NCBI GenBank assembly: GCA_035695765.1
Contig: DASRRI010000111.1
Location: forward strand, 1 to 64,000
Direction of reading: 5' to 3'
From: Dongia_A sp035695765
Lineage (GTDB): Bacteria; Pseudomonadota; Alphaproteobacteria; Dongiales; Dongiaceae
DNA length: 64,000 nt
Shown: positions 33,603-43,076 of the stretch, in pieces
How positions within the stretch are numbered: the first letter of the stretch is position 1
Layout: every line of letters begins with the position of its first letter
The notes under the pieces: model-generated
What the model was told of the DNA's origin: nothing
The model's input: the letters and a program-made list of their open reading frames with translations, nothing else
Databases searched by the model: none
Translations under genes and position numbers: made by a program

Positions 33603-34352
33603 CTAAGCCTCCTGAACAATGGACCATGATTCGATCGCCTTCGGTAGTCGCGTCGCGGCAAAGGCGAAACGCAGGAGTTCCTCCTGGCTCGGACGTTTCG
33701 GCCAATCTGCGGGAGCGTCTTCCGGATAGGCGGAGAACACACCCGTCACCGTCGCCGCGCGGGCTGCCGCCTCTCGCGCGCGGCCCGCGTCGCCGCTCGC
33801 CGAGTACCAGGCGGCCGCCGCAAGCTCGATGGCGCGCAGGCCAGGCAACCGCACCGGCAGGCCTGCACGCCAAGCGAGCGAGATGCCGTCGAGCTCGACG
33901 CCGGCGGCATGCAGGTCTCCTTCCGCCGCGGTGACAGCTGCCAGAAGACCTTCCGTCTTCAGCCGCGCGCAGGCGGCGAGGTCAGACAATTGCTTGCGCG
34001 CGAGCGCGCGATAGGCCGCTTGGTGATGACTGGCGAGCCGGGCATGAAAGGCGTGGGCGCGCGAGACTGGCCGCGGACTGGTTTCTGCAATTTCCCTCGC
34101 GACCTCGTGCCAGGCCGCGAGCGATGCAGATGCCGCCTCACGCGCAGCGTAATAGCCCCCGCGCACGAGATGACCACGCGCGCAGAGATGCCACGCGACT
34201 GCGTGTAACGCGTCCTGCGTCAGGACGTCTTGATCAACAGGCCGATCTTGCGGCTGGTCGAGAGATTCCGTACCAGGCAAGCGGCTGACCCGCCACAGGC
34301 AATTGACCGGATCCTCGTGCCAGTCAGATGCCGATATAGGCGATGCGCACAT
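33603..34352 (-). CDS. Hypothetical Ala-rich helical protein
   Basis: About 249 residues from an ATG at 34352 that overlaps livF by 29 bases; the exact start is uncertain. No signal peptide or known motif. Mostly amphipathic alpha-helix, Ala/Arg-rich, with segments such as ALHAVAWHLCARGHLVRGGY and LAACARLKTEGLLAAV that could be TPR-like repeats. Wedged between livF and a GMC oxidoreductase in one operon, it probably serves the same pathway. I do not recognise the family. Confidence 0.6.
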   Translation of the reverse strand: MCASPISASDWHEDPVNCLWRVSRLPGTESLDQPQDRPVDQDVLTQDALHAVAWHLCARGHLVRGGYYAAREAASASLAAWHEVAREIAETSPRPVSRAHAFHARLASHHQAAYRALARKQLSDLAACARLKTEGLLAAVTAAEGDLHAAGVELDGISLAWRAGLPVRLPGLRAIELAAAAWYSASGDAGRAREAAARAATVTGVFSAYPEDAPADWPKRPSQEELLRFAFAATRLPKAIESWSIVQEA

Positions 34353-35028
34353 GCTCGTTGTCCTTGAGCTCCGCACCGGTACCGCTGAGGACGAGGCTTC
34401 CCCGCTCAAGCACCGCCGCACGATCACAGATCGACAGCGCCACGTTTGCGTTCTGCTCGACCAGGAGGACGGTTCGGCCGCTCTTGTTGATCCGCTGAAT
34501 GATCTGGGCCATGGTGGAAACCATGATCGGCGACAAGCCCATCGACGGCTCGTCCATCAGGATCAGGCGCGGGGCCGACATAATGGCCCTGCCGATCGCC
34601 AGCATCTGCTGCTCACCGCCGCTCAGCGTGCGGGCCAATTGACGCCGCCGTTCCGCCAAGCGGGGAAACTCGCTGCAGATCTCGCCGAAGTCGCGCCTCA
34701 GTGCCACGCGATCCCGGCGCAGATAGCCGCCAATAAGGAGATTCTCCTCGACCGTAAGGTCCGGAAACACACGGCGGCCTTCCGGAACATGGGCGATACC
34801 ACGCGCAACAATCGCCTTCGGATCTAGGTGGTCTATGCGTCCACCATCGAACCAGATCTCTCCAGCGGTCGGACGCACCAGTCCAGAGATCGCACGGAGC
34901 GTTGTGCTCTTACCAGCGCCATTCGATCCGATAATGCTTTCGATGCTTCCGGCGTCGACGGAAAGCGACAAGTCGCGAATTGCGGCGACAGCTCCGTAGT
35001 GCACACTGAGGCTGCGCAGTTCAAGCAT
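34324..35028 (-). CDS. livF: Branched-chain-type ABC transporter ATPase (LivF-like)
   Basis: 234 residues. Walker A IGSNGAGKSTTLRAI (about residues 33-47), the LivF feature PEGRRVFPDLTVEENL, signature LSGGEQQMLAIGRAIMSAPR and Walker B LILMDEPSMGLSP. The start at 35028 lies 1 base after the livG stop; a start 5 codons earlier would overlap livG. Imports a branched-chain amino acid, amide, urea-type or aromatic acid substrate. Confidence 0.92.
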   Translation of the reverse strand: MLELRSLSVHYGAVAAIRDLSLSVDAGSIESIIGSNGAGKSTTLRAISGLVRPTAGEIWFDGGRIDHLDPKAIVARGIAHVPEGRRVFPDLTVEENLLIGGYLRRDRVALRRDFGEICSEFPRLAERRRQLARTLSGGEQQMLAIGRAIMSAPRLILMDEPSMGLSPIMVSTMAQIIQRINKSGRTVLLVEQNANVALSICDRAAVLERGSLVLSGTGAELKDNEHVRIAYIGI

Positions 35029-35029
35029 G

Positions 35030-35782
35030 TCAGGCCGTCCCAAGGTATGCAGCCATCACGTCCGGATGGCGGCGGACCTGATCCGGCGTTCCTTCCGCCA
35101 GCACTTTGCCGAAGTTGAGCACCGTAATGCGATCGCAGAGCCGCATCACGGCACGCATGTCATGCTCCACTAGGACAATCGAAGCACCGCGTGCGCGAAT
35201 GGACTGGACAATCTCGACTAGAGCGTCCTTTTCGCGTGCGGTCATGCCGGTGAACGGCTCGTCCAACAACAGCAGCCGGGGGCGCGCAGCCAGGGCGACC
35301 GCGATGCCGAGTATTCGTTGCTGACCATGCGACAAGCTGCCGGCCGGAACTTCGGCCTTGTCCCCAAGGCCACAGGACTGGAGAATCTCCCGCGCCGTCT
35401 CCATGACTGCAGCGCGCTGCGACGGGCATTCGAACAGCCAATCGAAAGCTTGGCGCGGCCGCGTGCCCAATCCGCCGCTGACAACATTGTCGATCGCCGA
35501 CTGTTCGCTAAAAAGCAGGTTGGACTGGAACGTTCGCACCAGTCCAAGCCTGGCCCGAGTGCTGGTCGACATTGGCGTCACATTGGTGCCATCGAAGACG
35601 ACTGTTCCCGAGTCAGCACGATAGAACCCGGTAATCAGGCTGAACAAAGTCGTCTTGCCTGCACCGTTCGGTCCAATAAGCCCGTGGATGGTGCCGGCCA
35701 CAACGGAAAGGCTGACGTCGTCAGCCGCGACCAAGCCCCCGAACGCTTTGCGAACGGCCAAGAGCTGGAGAATGCCCGTCAT
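35030..35782 (-). CDS. livG: Branched-chain-type ABC transporter ATPase (LivG-like)
   Basis: 250 residues. Walker A IGPNGAGKTTLFSLITGFYR, LivG mark RTFQSNLLF, signature SLSHGQQRILGIAVALAARP, Walker B LLLLDEPFTGM and a closing PDVMAAYLGTA typical of LivG. The start overlaps the livM stop by ATGA, which rejects the much longer open frame upstream. Confidence 0.93.
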   Translation of the reverse strand: MTGILQLLAVRKAFGGLVAADDVSLSVVAGTIHGLIGPNGAGKTTLFSLITGFYRADSGTVVFDGTNVTPMSTSTRARLGLVRTFQSNLLFSEQSAIDNVVSGGLGTRPRQAFDWLFECPSQRAAVMETAREILQSCGLGDKAEVPAGSLSHGQQRILGIAVALAARPRLLLLDEPFTGMTAREKDALVEIVQSIRARGASIVLVEHDMRAVMRLCDRITVLNFGKVLAEGTPDQVRRHPDVMAAYLGTA

Positions 35783-36771
35783 GCATTCTCCGATCTGGTG
35801 CTGGGAACCACGTCTCGGCGCGGTGCCCTGGTGGGGCCTCGCACGATTGGCGCCAACAGGCGTTCCAGCCCCTGTGGAAAGAACAGCATCACTGCAATGA
35901 GGATCAGGCCATAGACGCCAGGCCGGAGTTCCTCGGCAAAGCGCAGCGATTCGTCGAAGACCATGAGCACGACGCCGCCTAGGACCACACCATAGAACGT
36001 TCGAGTGCCGCCAACGATTGACCAGATCATGAGGTAGAGTGCGAAGTTCAAACTGAACCGATTCGCGGTCACGCTGCCGAAGGCGTAAGCCAACAGGACA
36101 CCGGCGATTCCTGCGAAGGCTGCGGCAATGACAAAGGCGAGCCGGCGATAAGTGCGCGACTCGATGCCGATCGATTGTGCAAGCACGTCCTGCTGCTGGA
36201 TGGCACGCCATATTCCGCCAATGCGCGCCTGCTCCATCCACCACATCAACAGCAGACAGCAGATCACCACTGTCAGGGTAAGATAGAAATAGTTGGTGGT
36301 GTGGCCAAAATCGATGCTGAAACCACCCAGCTCCAGATAGGGCGCTGGGATGTTCGATAGACCGCGCGTGCCGCCAAAAAAAGAAATCTTACGCCAGAGC
36401 AGGCGGATGGCTTCTGCGGCTGCAAAACTGCCCATCAAGAAGTAGAAACCCTTCATGCGCAGGAGCGGATAGCTGAGGATCGCCGCCACAAGTGCTGACA
36501 TGGCCGCGCCCGCCGCCAGTGTCGCAGGAAATGGCCAGCCGAGATCCTTGACCAGGATGGCCGCCGTGTAGGCCCCGACTCCCTGCAGCACGACGTGTGC
36601 AAAGGACCACTCTCCAGTCAGCACGATGATCCGATAACTGGAAAGCATCAGAACGGTGATGGCGATCTCGGTGCCAAAGGCCGTGAAGTAATCACCGGCA
36701 ACCAGCGGCAGCAGCACAGCTGCTGCAATCAGCACGATCGCCAAGACCGTCGAGATCGAACGCGGTCGCAC
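35779..36771 (-). CDS. livM: Branched-chain-type ABC transporter permease (LivM-like)
   Basis: 330 residues, about nine hydrophobic segments. LivM pattern: LSSYRIIVLTGEWSFAHVVL (usually GQ in place of EW), LRMKGFYFLMGSFAAAEAIR and GRRKISFFGGTRGLSNIPAP-like region. Coupling helix IGIESRTYRRLAFVIAAAFA. Immediately downstream of livH and overlapping livG. Confidence 0.92.
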   Translation of the reverse strand: MRPRSISTVLAIVLIAAAVLLPLVAGDYFTAFGTEIAITVLMLSSYRIIVLTGEWSFAHVVLQGVGAYTAAILVKDLGWPFPATLAAGAAMSALVAAILSYPLLRMKGFYFLMGSFAAAEAIRLLWRKISFFGGTRGLSNIPAPYLELGGFSIDFGHTTNYFYLTLTVVICCLLLMWWMEQARIGGIWRAIQQQDVLAQSIGIESRTYRRLAFVIAAAFAGIAGVLLAYAFGSVTANRFSLNFALYLMIWSIVGGTRTFYGVVLGGVVLMVFDESLRFAEELRPGVYGLILIAVMLFFPQGLERLLAPIVRGPTRAPRRDVVPSTRSENA

Positions 36772-36774
36772 CGA

Positions 36775-37641
36775 TTACACCTTCTCGGCCCTGCCCATGA
36801 GGCCGCTTGGCATGAAGATCAGCACGGCAAGCATGATGCAGAGTCCTGCGATGGCTGCGACGGTGCTGTCGATGTAGGTCGAGACGAACGTAAAGAACGT
36901 GGAATAGAGAATGGAGGCGATAATCGCTCCCTCCATGGAGCCTAGCCCGCCCATGATGATGACGATGAAAGCGGTAATGATAACCGGCTGGCCCATGAAT
37001 GGGCTTATGCGCACTATCGGGGCCATCAGCCCGCCCGCTGCACCGGCGAGGCTTGCGCTGAGCATCATCGCCGCGATCGAAATTGTTCCGATGGAAATGC
37101 CCTGCAGGCTGGCCGCCTCCCGATCCTGCGCCATGGCGCGGACGGCCCAACCGAACATCGTCCGTCGCAGCAACCATGTGAGCGCCAGCATCAGGACAAT
37201 GGCCGCTACGATGACAAATAGGCGATGCCAGGGCAGCGCGAACGAGCTAACGCGCAAGGCACCCGGAAAGGGTGATTCCACGAGCAGCGTGCTGTTGATC
37301 CCGGCGAACCATACCGCCGCTGTTTGCAAGACGAGCAGCACACCGATCGTGACAATGAGGCAGCCGACGGGATTGCTGCGCAAGCGGCGGAAGAGAGCCA
37401 CTTCCATCACTGCGCCGATCAGCGCCGTAAAGAGTACGGCACAAACGAGTGCGGGAAAGTAAGTGAGCTGCAGGACGGTGCTGACGTACCAAGTGACGTA
37501 AGCCCCAACCATGTAGAGTTCGCCGTGAGCGAAGTTCTCGACCCGCATCACCCCAAAGACCAGGGCAAGGCCGATTGCGACGAGCGCCGTGGCGGCGCTC
37601 GCCATGGCCGAGTTGAGCAAGGTATCGATCAGAATCTGCAT
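36775..37641 (-). CDS. livH: Branched-chain-type ABC transporter permease (LivH-like)
   Basis: 288 residues, eight hydrophobic segments. LivH landmarks: ALVFGVMRVENFAHGELYMV near the N-terminus, RAMAQDREAASLQGISIGTI (coupling helix) and GGLGSMEGAIIASILYSTF near the end. Start 31 bases after the binding-protein stop. Confidence 0.93.
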   Translation of the reverse strand: MQILIDTLLNSAMASAATALVAIGLALVFGVMRVENFAHGELYMVGAYVTWYVSTVLQLTYFPALVCAVLFTALIGAVMEVALFRRLRSNPVGCLIVTIGVLLVLQTAAVWFAGINSTLLVESPFPGALRVSSFALPWHRLFVIVAAIVLMLALTWLLRRTMFGWAVRAMAQDREAASLQGISIGTISIAAMMLSASLAGAAGGLMAPIVRISPFMGQPVIITAFIVIIMGGLGSMEGAIIASILYSTFFTFVSTYIDSTVAAIAGLCIMLAVLIFMPSGLMGRAEKV

Positions 37642-37672
37642 GCCACGCTCGGCGCCATCTCGGCGCGGTCAC

Positions 37673-38950
37673 TCACCGGCGTTGATTGGGCATCAGCTGC
37701 TCTTCCTCAAATCGCTTGACAACGAAGTCGCGGTGGGCTTCGTACCAAGCGGCCTGATTGCTCATCTGCACGATGTCGACCTTTCCGCTCTTCACCACCA
37801 CGATCGGCCACGCGCCGACGAGCGCGTTGTTCGAGCCGAACAGATCCTCCCCCCACCACTTCGCCGGCCCGAACATATGTTCGGGCGGATTCGCCTTCAT
37901 GCTGGCGAGGAGCGCGTCCGGCTCGGTCGTGTTGGCCGCTTCCACCGCGCGCTTCCAGACCTCGAGGCAGGCCGGAAATTCCCAGCTCGTGTTGTTCCAG
38001 CCGCCGGGATAGGTCTTCTCCACCTCCTGGTAGAACCCCGTGGCATCCGGGAAGCCGACCGCGGAGGTGCTGATCGCTGCGTCGTCAAAGCGAGGGAAGA
38101 AGGTGATCGAGCCCTCCATGAACTCCACGCTTGTGCGCTTCACCATATCCGGCAGCAGCTCAAGACCGGCATGCAGAATGCGGCCCTTGAAGCCCTGGAT
38201 GTACAGCTGCTCGACCAGCAGCAGCGCGAACGACGGGTAGGCAGTGTCGAGGCAGACCGCCTCCGGCTTGCTGGCCAGGAGCGAACTGACGACAGGCGCG
38301 AAGTCCGTTGTCGCTAAGTCGAAATATTCGTCCTTCACGATGTCGAAATTGTGCGCGTCGAAGCCGGCCCGCCAGTAGGCCAGCGCCACGCGGCCGGTCA
38401 GGTCGTCCTGGGCGCACAGCGCGACTGACTTCACCTTCGGCTCGACCTTGCGCAGGTATTCGGCGCCGCAGCCGAAATAGAGTGGATGCACTTCGACCGG
38501 CGCCAGCAGGTACTTGGCGTCAGGATTGAGGTCAGTGACGTAGAGGGTGGAGGTCAGAAGCTTGTTCCGGTTGGAAAAGTCCTGCAGCGCTGACCAATCG
38601 TCACCGCCGATGATCATGGTGTATTTGACCTCTTGGTCGATGAAGGAACGCGCGCCCTGCAGCGTCTTTTCGGCAATGTAGGCGCCGTCGAAGGCCACGA
38701 CTTCGACTTCATGACGCACGCCATCGACAACGATGCCGCCGGCCTTGTTGGTACGCGCTGCCCAGACATCGGCACCGTTCTTGCCCGGCACCCCCCATAA
38801 CGCCAGATCCCCGGTCAGCGGCAGCAGCGCGCCGACGCGCAGTTTCGGGTCGGCGGCCCGAACGATGTTCGGCATGGCCAGCGCCGACGCGGTCGCGCCT
38901 GCGGCAGCTAAAACATGACGGCGCGTGAGACGCGAGCTTGAACGCAACAT
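37673..38950 (-). CDS. Branched-chain-type ABC transporter substrate-binding protein, Tat-exported
   Basis: 425 residues. The signal region MLRSSSRLTRRHVLAAAGAT has a TRRHVL twin-arginine motif and cleaves near VRAAD. Family Peripla_BP_6: VGALLPLTGDLALWGVPGKN then GADVWAARTNKAGGIVVDG. These LivK/AmiC-like proteins bind amino acids, amides, urea or aromatic acids. The length is above average (about 370-400). It heads the leftward Liv operon, with an operator-like repeat 56-96 bases upstream. Confidence 0.92.
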   Translation of the reverse strand: MLRSSSRLTRRHVLAAAGATASALAMPNIVRAADPKLRVGALLPLTGDLALWGVPGKNGADVWAARTNKAGGIVVDGVRHEVEVVAFDGAYIAEKTLQGARSFIDQEVKYTMIIGGDDWSALQDFSNRNKLLTSTLYVTDLNPDAKYLLAPVEVHPLYFGCGAEYLRKVEPKVKSVALCAQDDLTGRVALAYWRAGFDAHNFDIVKDEYFDLATTDFAPVVSSLLASKPEAVCLDTAYPSFALLLVEQLYIQGFKGRILHAGLELLPDMVKRTSVEFMEGSITFFPRFDDAAISTSAVGFPDATGFYQEVEKTYPGGWNNTSWEFPACLEVWKRAVEAANTTEPDALLASMKANPPEHMFGPAKWWGEDLFGSNNALVGAWPIVVVKSGKVDIVQMSNQAAWYEAHRDFVVKRFEEEQLMPNQRR

Positions 38951-39005
38951 GCGGCACCTCTCTCCCTGCTTGGTAGCATGCGGGTCGGCACTTGCTCTTG
39001 TGTAA

Positions 39006-39046
39006 ACTGACCGTATGATCTATCTTTTCGACCCATCGGTCAGTAT
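39006..39046. promoter_or_regulatory. TetR-type operator candidate, site 1
   Basis: In the Liv/GMC divergent promoter: ACTGACCG (39006-39013) and CGGTCAGT (39037-39044) form perfect 8-bp arms. Inside, GACC-CATC-GGTC-AGTAT (39030-39046) matches the copies at 48781-48818 and 48915-48952. The TetR at 51024 is the likely binder. Confidence 0.55.
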
Positions 39047-39172
39047 TCCATAATGTCGGGTTCTTCGCAAGATACTTCTGTGACCAACGTGAGCATCTTG
39101 GTGGCCGGCACCTCCTTCGCAGCACGGCGGCTCGGCACATTTTGTGGATGGAATGGTCAATAAAGGACAGGG

Positions 39173-40852
39173 ATGATGACGCACGACGATACCCCTGAAA
39201 TTGGGACCTTCGATTACATCGTCGTTGGCGCCGGATCGGCGGGCTGCGTCATGGCTACCAGGCTGAGTGAGAACCGACGCCAGAAAGTGCTCCTGCTCGA
39301 GGCTGGAGGCGCCGACAAGGACTGGCGAATCGACATGCCCCTTGGCGTCGCCGCGTTACTGGAAAGTGGCGCACACAATTGGAACTATATGACCGAGCGG
39401 GAACCGTACCTGAACAACCGGCAGATCCCGCACCCACGCGGCCGGGTACTGGGCGGCTCGTCATCCATCAACGGCATGGTCTATACCCGCGGCCATGGCC
39501 TCGACTACGACGCCTGGGCGACAAAGCATGGTTGCACCGGCTGGAGCTACGCCGATGTGCTGCCCTATTTCAAGCGATCGGAAAGCTGCGCTGCGGGTGA
39601 GGGACCCTATCGTGGAGGGAACGGACCGCTCAAAGTTACTGCACCGGACCTGACATCCGCACCCCTCAACAAGGCATTCATGGAGGCGGGGCGACAGGCG
39701 GGCTATCCGCTGACTGCCGATAGCAACGGCTATCAGCAAGAAGGATTCGGCCCGAACGAGATGACGATCGCCGACGGAAGGCGGTGGAGCGCCGCCCGCG
39801 CCTATCTCGACCCGGCCCGTTCACGCTCCAACTTGCGCATCGAATCCAATGCTCTGGTCGAGTGCATCACCTTTGATGGAACGCGCGCCACTGGCATCCA
39901 GTACCGCCAACTCGGCAGAACCTGCCGCGCTCGGGCCGGTTCCGAGGTCGTCCTTTGTGGCGGCTCCTTCAACTCGCCGCAAGTCTTGATGCTCTCGGGA
40001 ATAGGTCCGGCAGAGGCGCTGCGCAGTCTTGGCATCGCCGTGGTTGCCGACCGCGGCTCCATCGGACGCAATCTCCAGGATCATCCCGACCTGACGGTGC
40101 AATACTGGTGCAAGGCCCCGGTTACGCTGTTCGCCGCTTCGTGCTTTCCCCGAAAGTGGCTCACCGGGTTGCTGTGGTTCCTGTCGCGCAAGGGTGTGGC
40201 CGCCAGCAATCAGTTCGAGGCCGCCGCTTATATCCGCACCGCAGCCGGCATTCAGCATCCCGACGTCAAGCTGGAGCTCCTGCCGTTGGCCTTCCAGCCA
40301 GACAGCTTCAATCCGCATCCGGGACATGCCTTCCAGATACACATGACCATGCTGCGGGCAGAAAGCCGCGGTACGGTCATCCTGCGCAGTCCCGATCCGA
40401 CCGCGCCGCCGAGGATCCAGTTCAACTATCTGAGTGACCCACGCGACCTCGCGACGATGCGCCGAGCGGTGCAATTGACTAGGGAGATCGTCCGCCAGCC
40501 AGCCATGGAAACCTATGCAGGCGTGGAAATCGCGCCTGGCGCCTCTGCGGCGACCGAGGCCGGGCTGGACAACTGGATCAAGGATCATATCGCAACGGCG
40601 TTTCACCCCGCGGGAACCTGCCGCATGGGCGGCGACGAGGAGTCGGTGGTCGATCCGCAGCTCCGCGTACGCGGCGTCCACGGCCTGCGCGTGATGGATG
40701 CCTCGATCATGCCGCAGGTCGTCAGCGCCAATACCAATGCTTCGACCATCATGCTGGCCGAGCGAGCAAGCGATCTCATCCGGGGGACCTCCCTGCCGCG
40801 AGCGAACCTGCCCTATTGGGTCAATCCGCATTGGCAGACGACGCAGCGCTGA
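39173..40852 (+). CDS. GMC-family FAD oxidoreductase (choline dehydrogenase-like)
   Basis: 559 residues. FAD motif DYIVVGAGSAGCVMATRLSE (about residues 14-33), GMC signature GRVLGGSSSINGMVYTRGHG, second signature GSFNSPQVLMLSGIGP, catalytic His in ATAFHPAGTCRMGGDEESVV, and a C-terminal VVSANTNASTIMLAERASDL. Paralog of the gene at 31926. Divergent from the Liv operon with the operator repeat between them. Probably oxidises an alcohol group of the imported compound. Confidence 0.92.
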   Translation: MMTHDDTPEIGTFDYIVVGAGSAGCVMATRLSENRRQKVLLLEAGGADKDWRIDMPLGVAALLESGAHNWNYMTEREPYLNNRQIPHPRGRVLGGSSSINGMVYTRGHGLDYDAWATKHGCTGWSYADVLPYFKRSESCAAGEGPYRGGNGPLKVTAPDLTSAPLNKAFMEAGRQAGYPLTADSNGYQQEGFGPNEMTIADGRRWSAARAYLDPARSRSNLRIESNALVECITFDGTRATGIQYRQLGRTCRARAGSEVVLCGGSFNSPQVLMLSGIGPAEALRSLGIAVVADRGSIGRNLQDHPDLTVQYWCKAPVTLFAASCFPRKWLTGLLWFLSRKGVAASNQFEAAAYIRTAAGIQHPDVKLELLPLAFQPDSFNPHPGHAFQIHMTMLRAESRGTVILRSPDPTAPPRIQFNYLSDPRDLATMRRAVQLTREIVRQPAMETYAGVEIAPGASAATEAGLDNWIKDHIATAFHPAGTCRMGGDEESVVDPQLRVRGVHGLRVMDASIMPQVVSANTNASTIMLAERASDLIRGTSLPRANLPYWVNPHWQTTQR

Positions 40853-40892
40853 GCGTCAAAGCGCAACCAGCGAGACGGCGCTGTGGCAGGCT

Positions 40893-42032
40893 CTATGGAA
40901 CGATGACGAACTTTCCGAAGTGCTCCCGCTTGAGAAACTCAGCCTGGGCTTGAGGCAACTCGGCCAAAGGGAAAATCCTTTCGACCAACGGCCTGAGCTG
41001 GCCGGATTGAATGTACCCGACAATGCGTGCAAATGCCCCAGGGGTGGGACAAGTGATGCCGTACATTTCGAGATCCTTGTAAATGAGATCGCGCAGGTCC
41101 ATCGGCTGGACTGGGCCGGCAATTGCGCCCGCCGTCGTGTATCGTCCACCGCGCCTCAGCAATTTCAGGAGCTGTCCGAATACTGCGCCGCCGACGACAT
41201 CTGCCGCGACATCGACGCTTTGCTCGCCAACGAGATTCTCGACCGCTCGCCTCCAATTCCCGCTCTCACGCGCGACAAATTCGTGTGCTCCGAGTGCGCG
41301 GACGCGCGCTTCCTTCGCAGCGCCCGCGATCGCCACAACACGCGCACCACGGATGAGAGAAAGTTGGATCAACGCCGTCCCTACTCCGCCGGCGGCACCC
41401 GTAATCACGATCGTCTCGCCTTGCGCCAGCCGCGCACGTTCGAGCATCTCCTCAGCCGTATCGTATGAGCAAGGAAAGGTCGCGAGCTCTGCGTCGGAAA
41501 GCGAAGAGTGGATCACATGCGCGTTTTCGGCAGGCACAGCGACATATTCCGCGAAGCCGCCGTCGCGCTCACTTCCAATATAAGCAACAAGTTGCGCGCG
41601 GAGAGGGAGATTGAGATGCCGGACTTGAGGATCGATCAGAACACGCTGCCCCAGCCGGCCTGTATCCACGCCTGAACCCGCTGCCACAATACGGCCGGCG
41701 ATGGCCGCACCCTGGATACGCGGGAATGCGACAGTCGAGCTGTTCCACGATGCAATCGTTTCAGCGCCGGACGTACCGGTGGAACTGTCCAGGCCATAGA
41801 GGCCAAGCTCTACCGAAACACTGGCATTGACCGCACGGTCGTACCAAGCGGTTCGCGTATTGATCTCGGTGTTGTTGACGCCGCATGCCCCCACCTTGAT
41901 CAATACCTCTCCACTACTGGGTCTGGGCCTCGGCACGTCGCGGAGCACGAGCTTGTCGAGGCCACCATGACCGGTCAGGATCATCGCGCGCATCAACCCG
42001 GCAACTTCCGTGGTCCTTGGGGTCTTCATCAT
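40893..42032 (-). CDS. MDR-family (zinc-independent quinone reductase-like) alcohol dehydrogenase
   Basis: 379 residues. The GroES-like domain is VLIKVGACGVNNTEINTRTA then FPRIQGAAIAGRIVAAGSGV. The NAD(P) motif is IVITGAAGGVGTALIQLSLI (about residues 213-232). The typical Cys cluster of zinc alcohol dehydrogenases is absent. A threonine-dehydrogenase-like insertion (about residues 62-100) makes it longer than the usual 325-340. Convergent with the GMC gene. Substrate unknown. Confidence 0.87.
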   Translation of the reverse strand: MMKTPRTTEVAGLMRAMILTGHGGLDKLVLRDVPRPRPSSGEVLIKVGACGVNNTEINTRTAWYDRAVNASVSVELGLYGLDSSTGTSGAETIASWNSSTVAFPRIQGAAIAGRIVAAGSGVDTGRLGQRVLIDPQVRHLNLPLRAQLVAYIGSERDGGFAEYVAVPAENAHVIHSSLSDAELATFPCSYDTAEEMLERARLAQGETIVITGAAGGVGTALIQLSLIRGARVVAIAGAAKEARVRALGAHEFVARESGNWRRAVENLVGEQSVDVAADVVGGAVFGQLLKLLRRGGRYTTAGAIAGPVQPMDLRDLIYKDLEMYGITCPTPGAFARIVGYIQSGQLRPLVERIFPLAELPQAQAEFLKREHFGKFVIVP

Positions 42033-42188
42033 TCTCGCATTCCCTAGCTTGTTGAACTGAGGATTGAAGAGTGCCTGGAGGGAAACAGGGCCTCTTGCGG
42101 CAGCACTTGGCCCGCGCGGAATCCGTTCGAGAAACGGCTCAGCTTGCGTGTGCTCATCGCGCTTTCCGAGTCAATAGATGTGGCGTCT

Positions 42189-43076
42189 CTACCTCCGAAG
42201 CCGCGCGTAAAGCGCGGGTCGGCGATCGGCTCGTTGGCGGATTTCCGACCTATTGTGCGACAGCTCCAGCCGCTCCATCTCCAAGCTCACGTGCAGCAGG
42301 CTCTCCGCGTTCGCAGATCCGCGCGCATACGTCCCATCGCCGATATTGAATCGGTTGTCGATCGGACAGGCGACGAATGCGCTCCCGCAGCCCCGTACCG
42401 GGTGGTCGGCCGGAATGCCGAGATCACCGACGATGGGCGAGACGCACACATAGATCTGGTTCTCGACCGCGCGCGCATGGGCACAGTGGCGGACGCGCCA
42501 GTAGCCCCGCTCGCTGGTCAGGGAGGGAACCAGCAATACCTGAATCCCCTCCGCCACCAGGTGGCGCGTCAGTTCAGGGAACTGAATGTCGTAGCAGATC
42601 AGCAGCCCAATCCGGATGCCGTCGATCTCGAATGTGTGCAGGCCCTCGCCGCCGACCGTGCCGATCGCCTGTTCCGGGCGTGTGGGATGCAGCTTGTCCT
42701 GCCGCTGGATGGTTCCATCTGGAAATGCGACGAAGGCAGTGTTGACGCCCCTGCCCTCCTCCTCATGCCAGAACGTGGCGCCCGCCAGGACAAGCTGACG
42801 GCGCTGCGCCACTTCGCGCAGTGCATCCTCATAGGGGCGCAGCAGCGGTGTGAGACGGCGGCGGTAAAGATTCGCAACGCCGGCTGTTGTTGTCTCGCCG
42901 GCCGAAGGATCTCCCCAGAGCAGACCGACGCAGGTCAGTTCCGGCAGCAGCAGCATGCGGCTGCCCCTGTCGGCGCCTTCCGCAGCCAGTGTGTCGATAT
43001 GCATTCGAAACGCCGCGATGTCCTTGTAGCGGCGAATGGCCATGGTTGCGACCGAGATGGGTAGCGCCCCGGTCAT
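42189..43076 (-). CDS. Carbon-nitrogen hydrolase (nitrilase superfamily amidase)
   Basis: 295 residues. The catalytic triad is visible: Glu in MLLLPELTCVG (about 46), Lys in TIQRQDKLHPTRPE (about 128) and Cys in IGLLICYDIQFPEL (about 162). It belongs to the amidase/N-carbamoyl-amidohydrolase branch rather than true nitrilases, judging by the RHCAHARAVENQIYV segment. The start overlaps the end of the acyl-CoA synthetase gene by ATGA, so the later ATG of two is used. It would remove ammonia or a carbamoyl group from the substrate. Confidence 0.87.
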   Translation of the reverse strand: MTGALPISVATMAIRRYKDIAAFRMHIDTLAAEGADRGSRMLLLPELTCVGLLWGDPSAGETTTAGVANLYRRRLTPLLRPYEDALREVAQRRQLVLAGATFWHEEEGRGVNTAFVAFPDGTIQRQDKLHPTRPEQAIGTVGGEGLHTFEIDGIRIGLLICYDIQFPELTRHLVAEGIQVLLVPSLTSERGYWRVRHCAHARAVENQIYVCVSPIVGDLGIPADHPVRGCGSAFVACPIDNRFNIGDGTYARGSANAESLLHVSLEMERLELSHNRSEIRQRADRRPALYARLRR

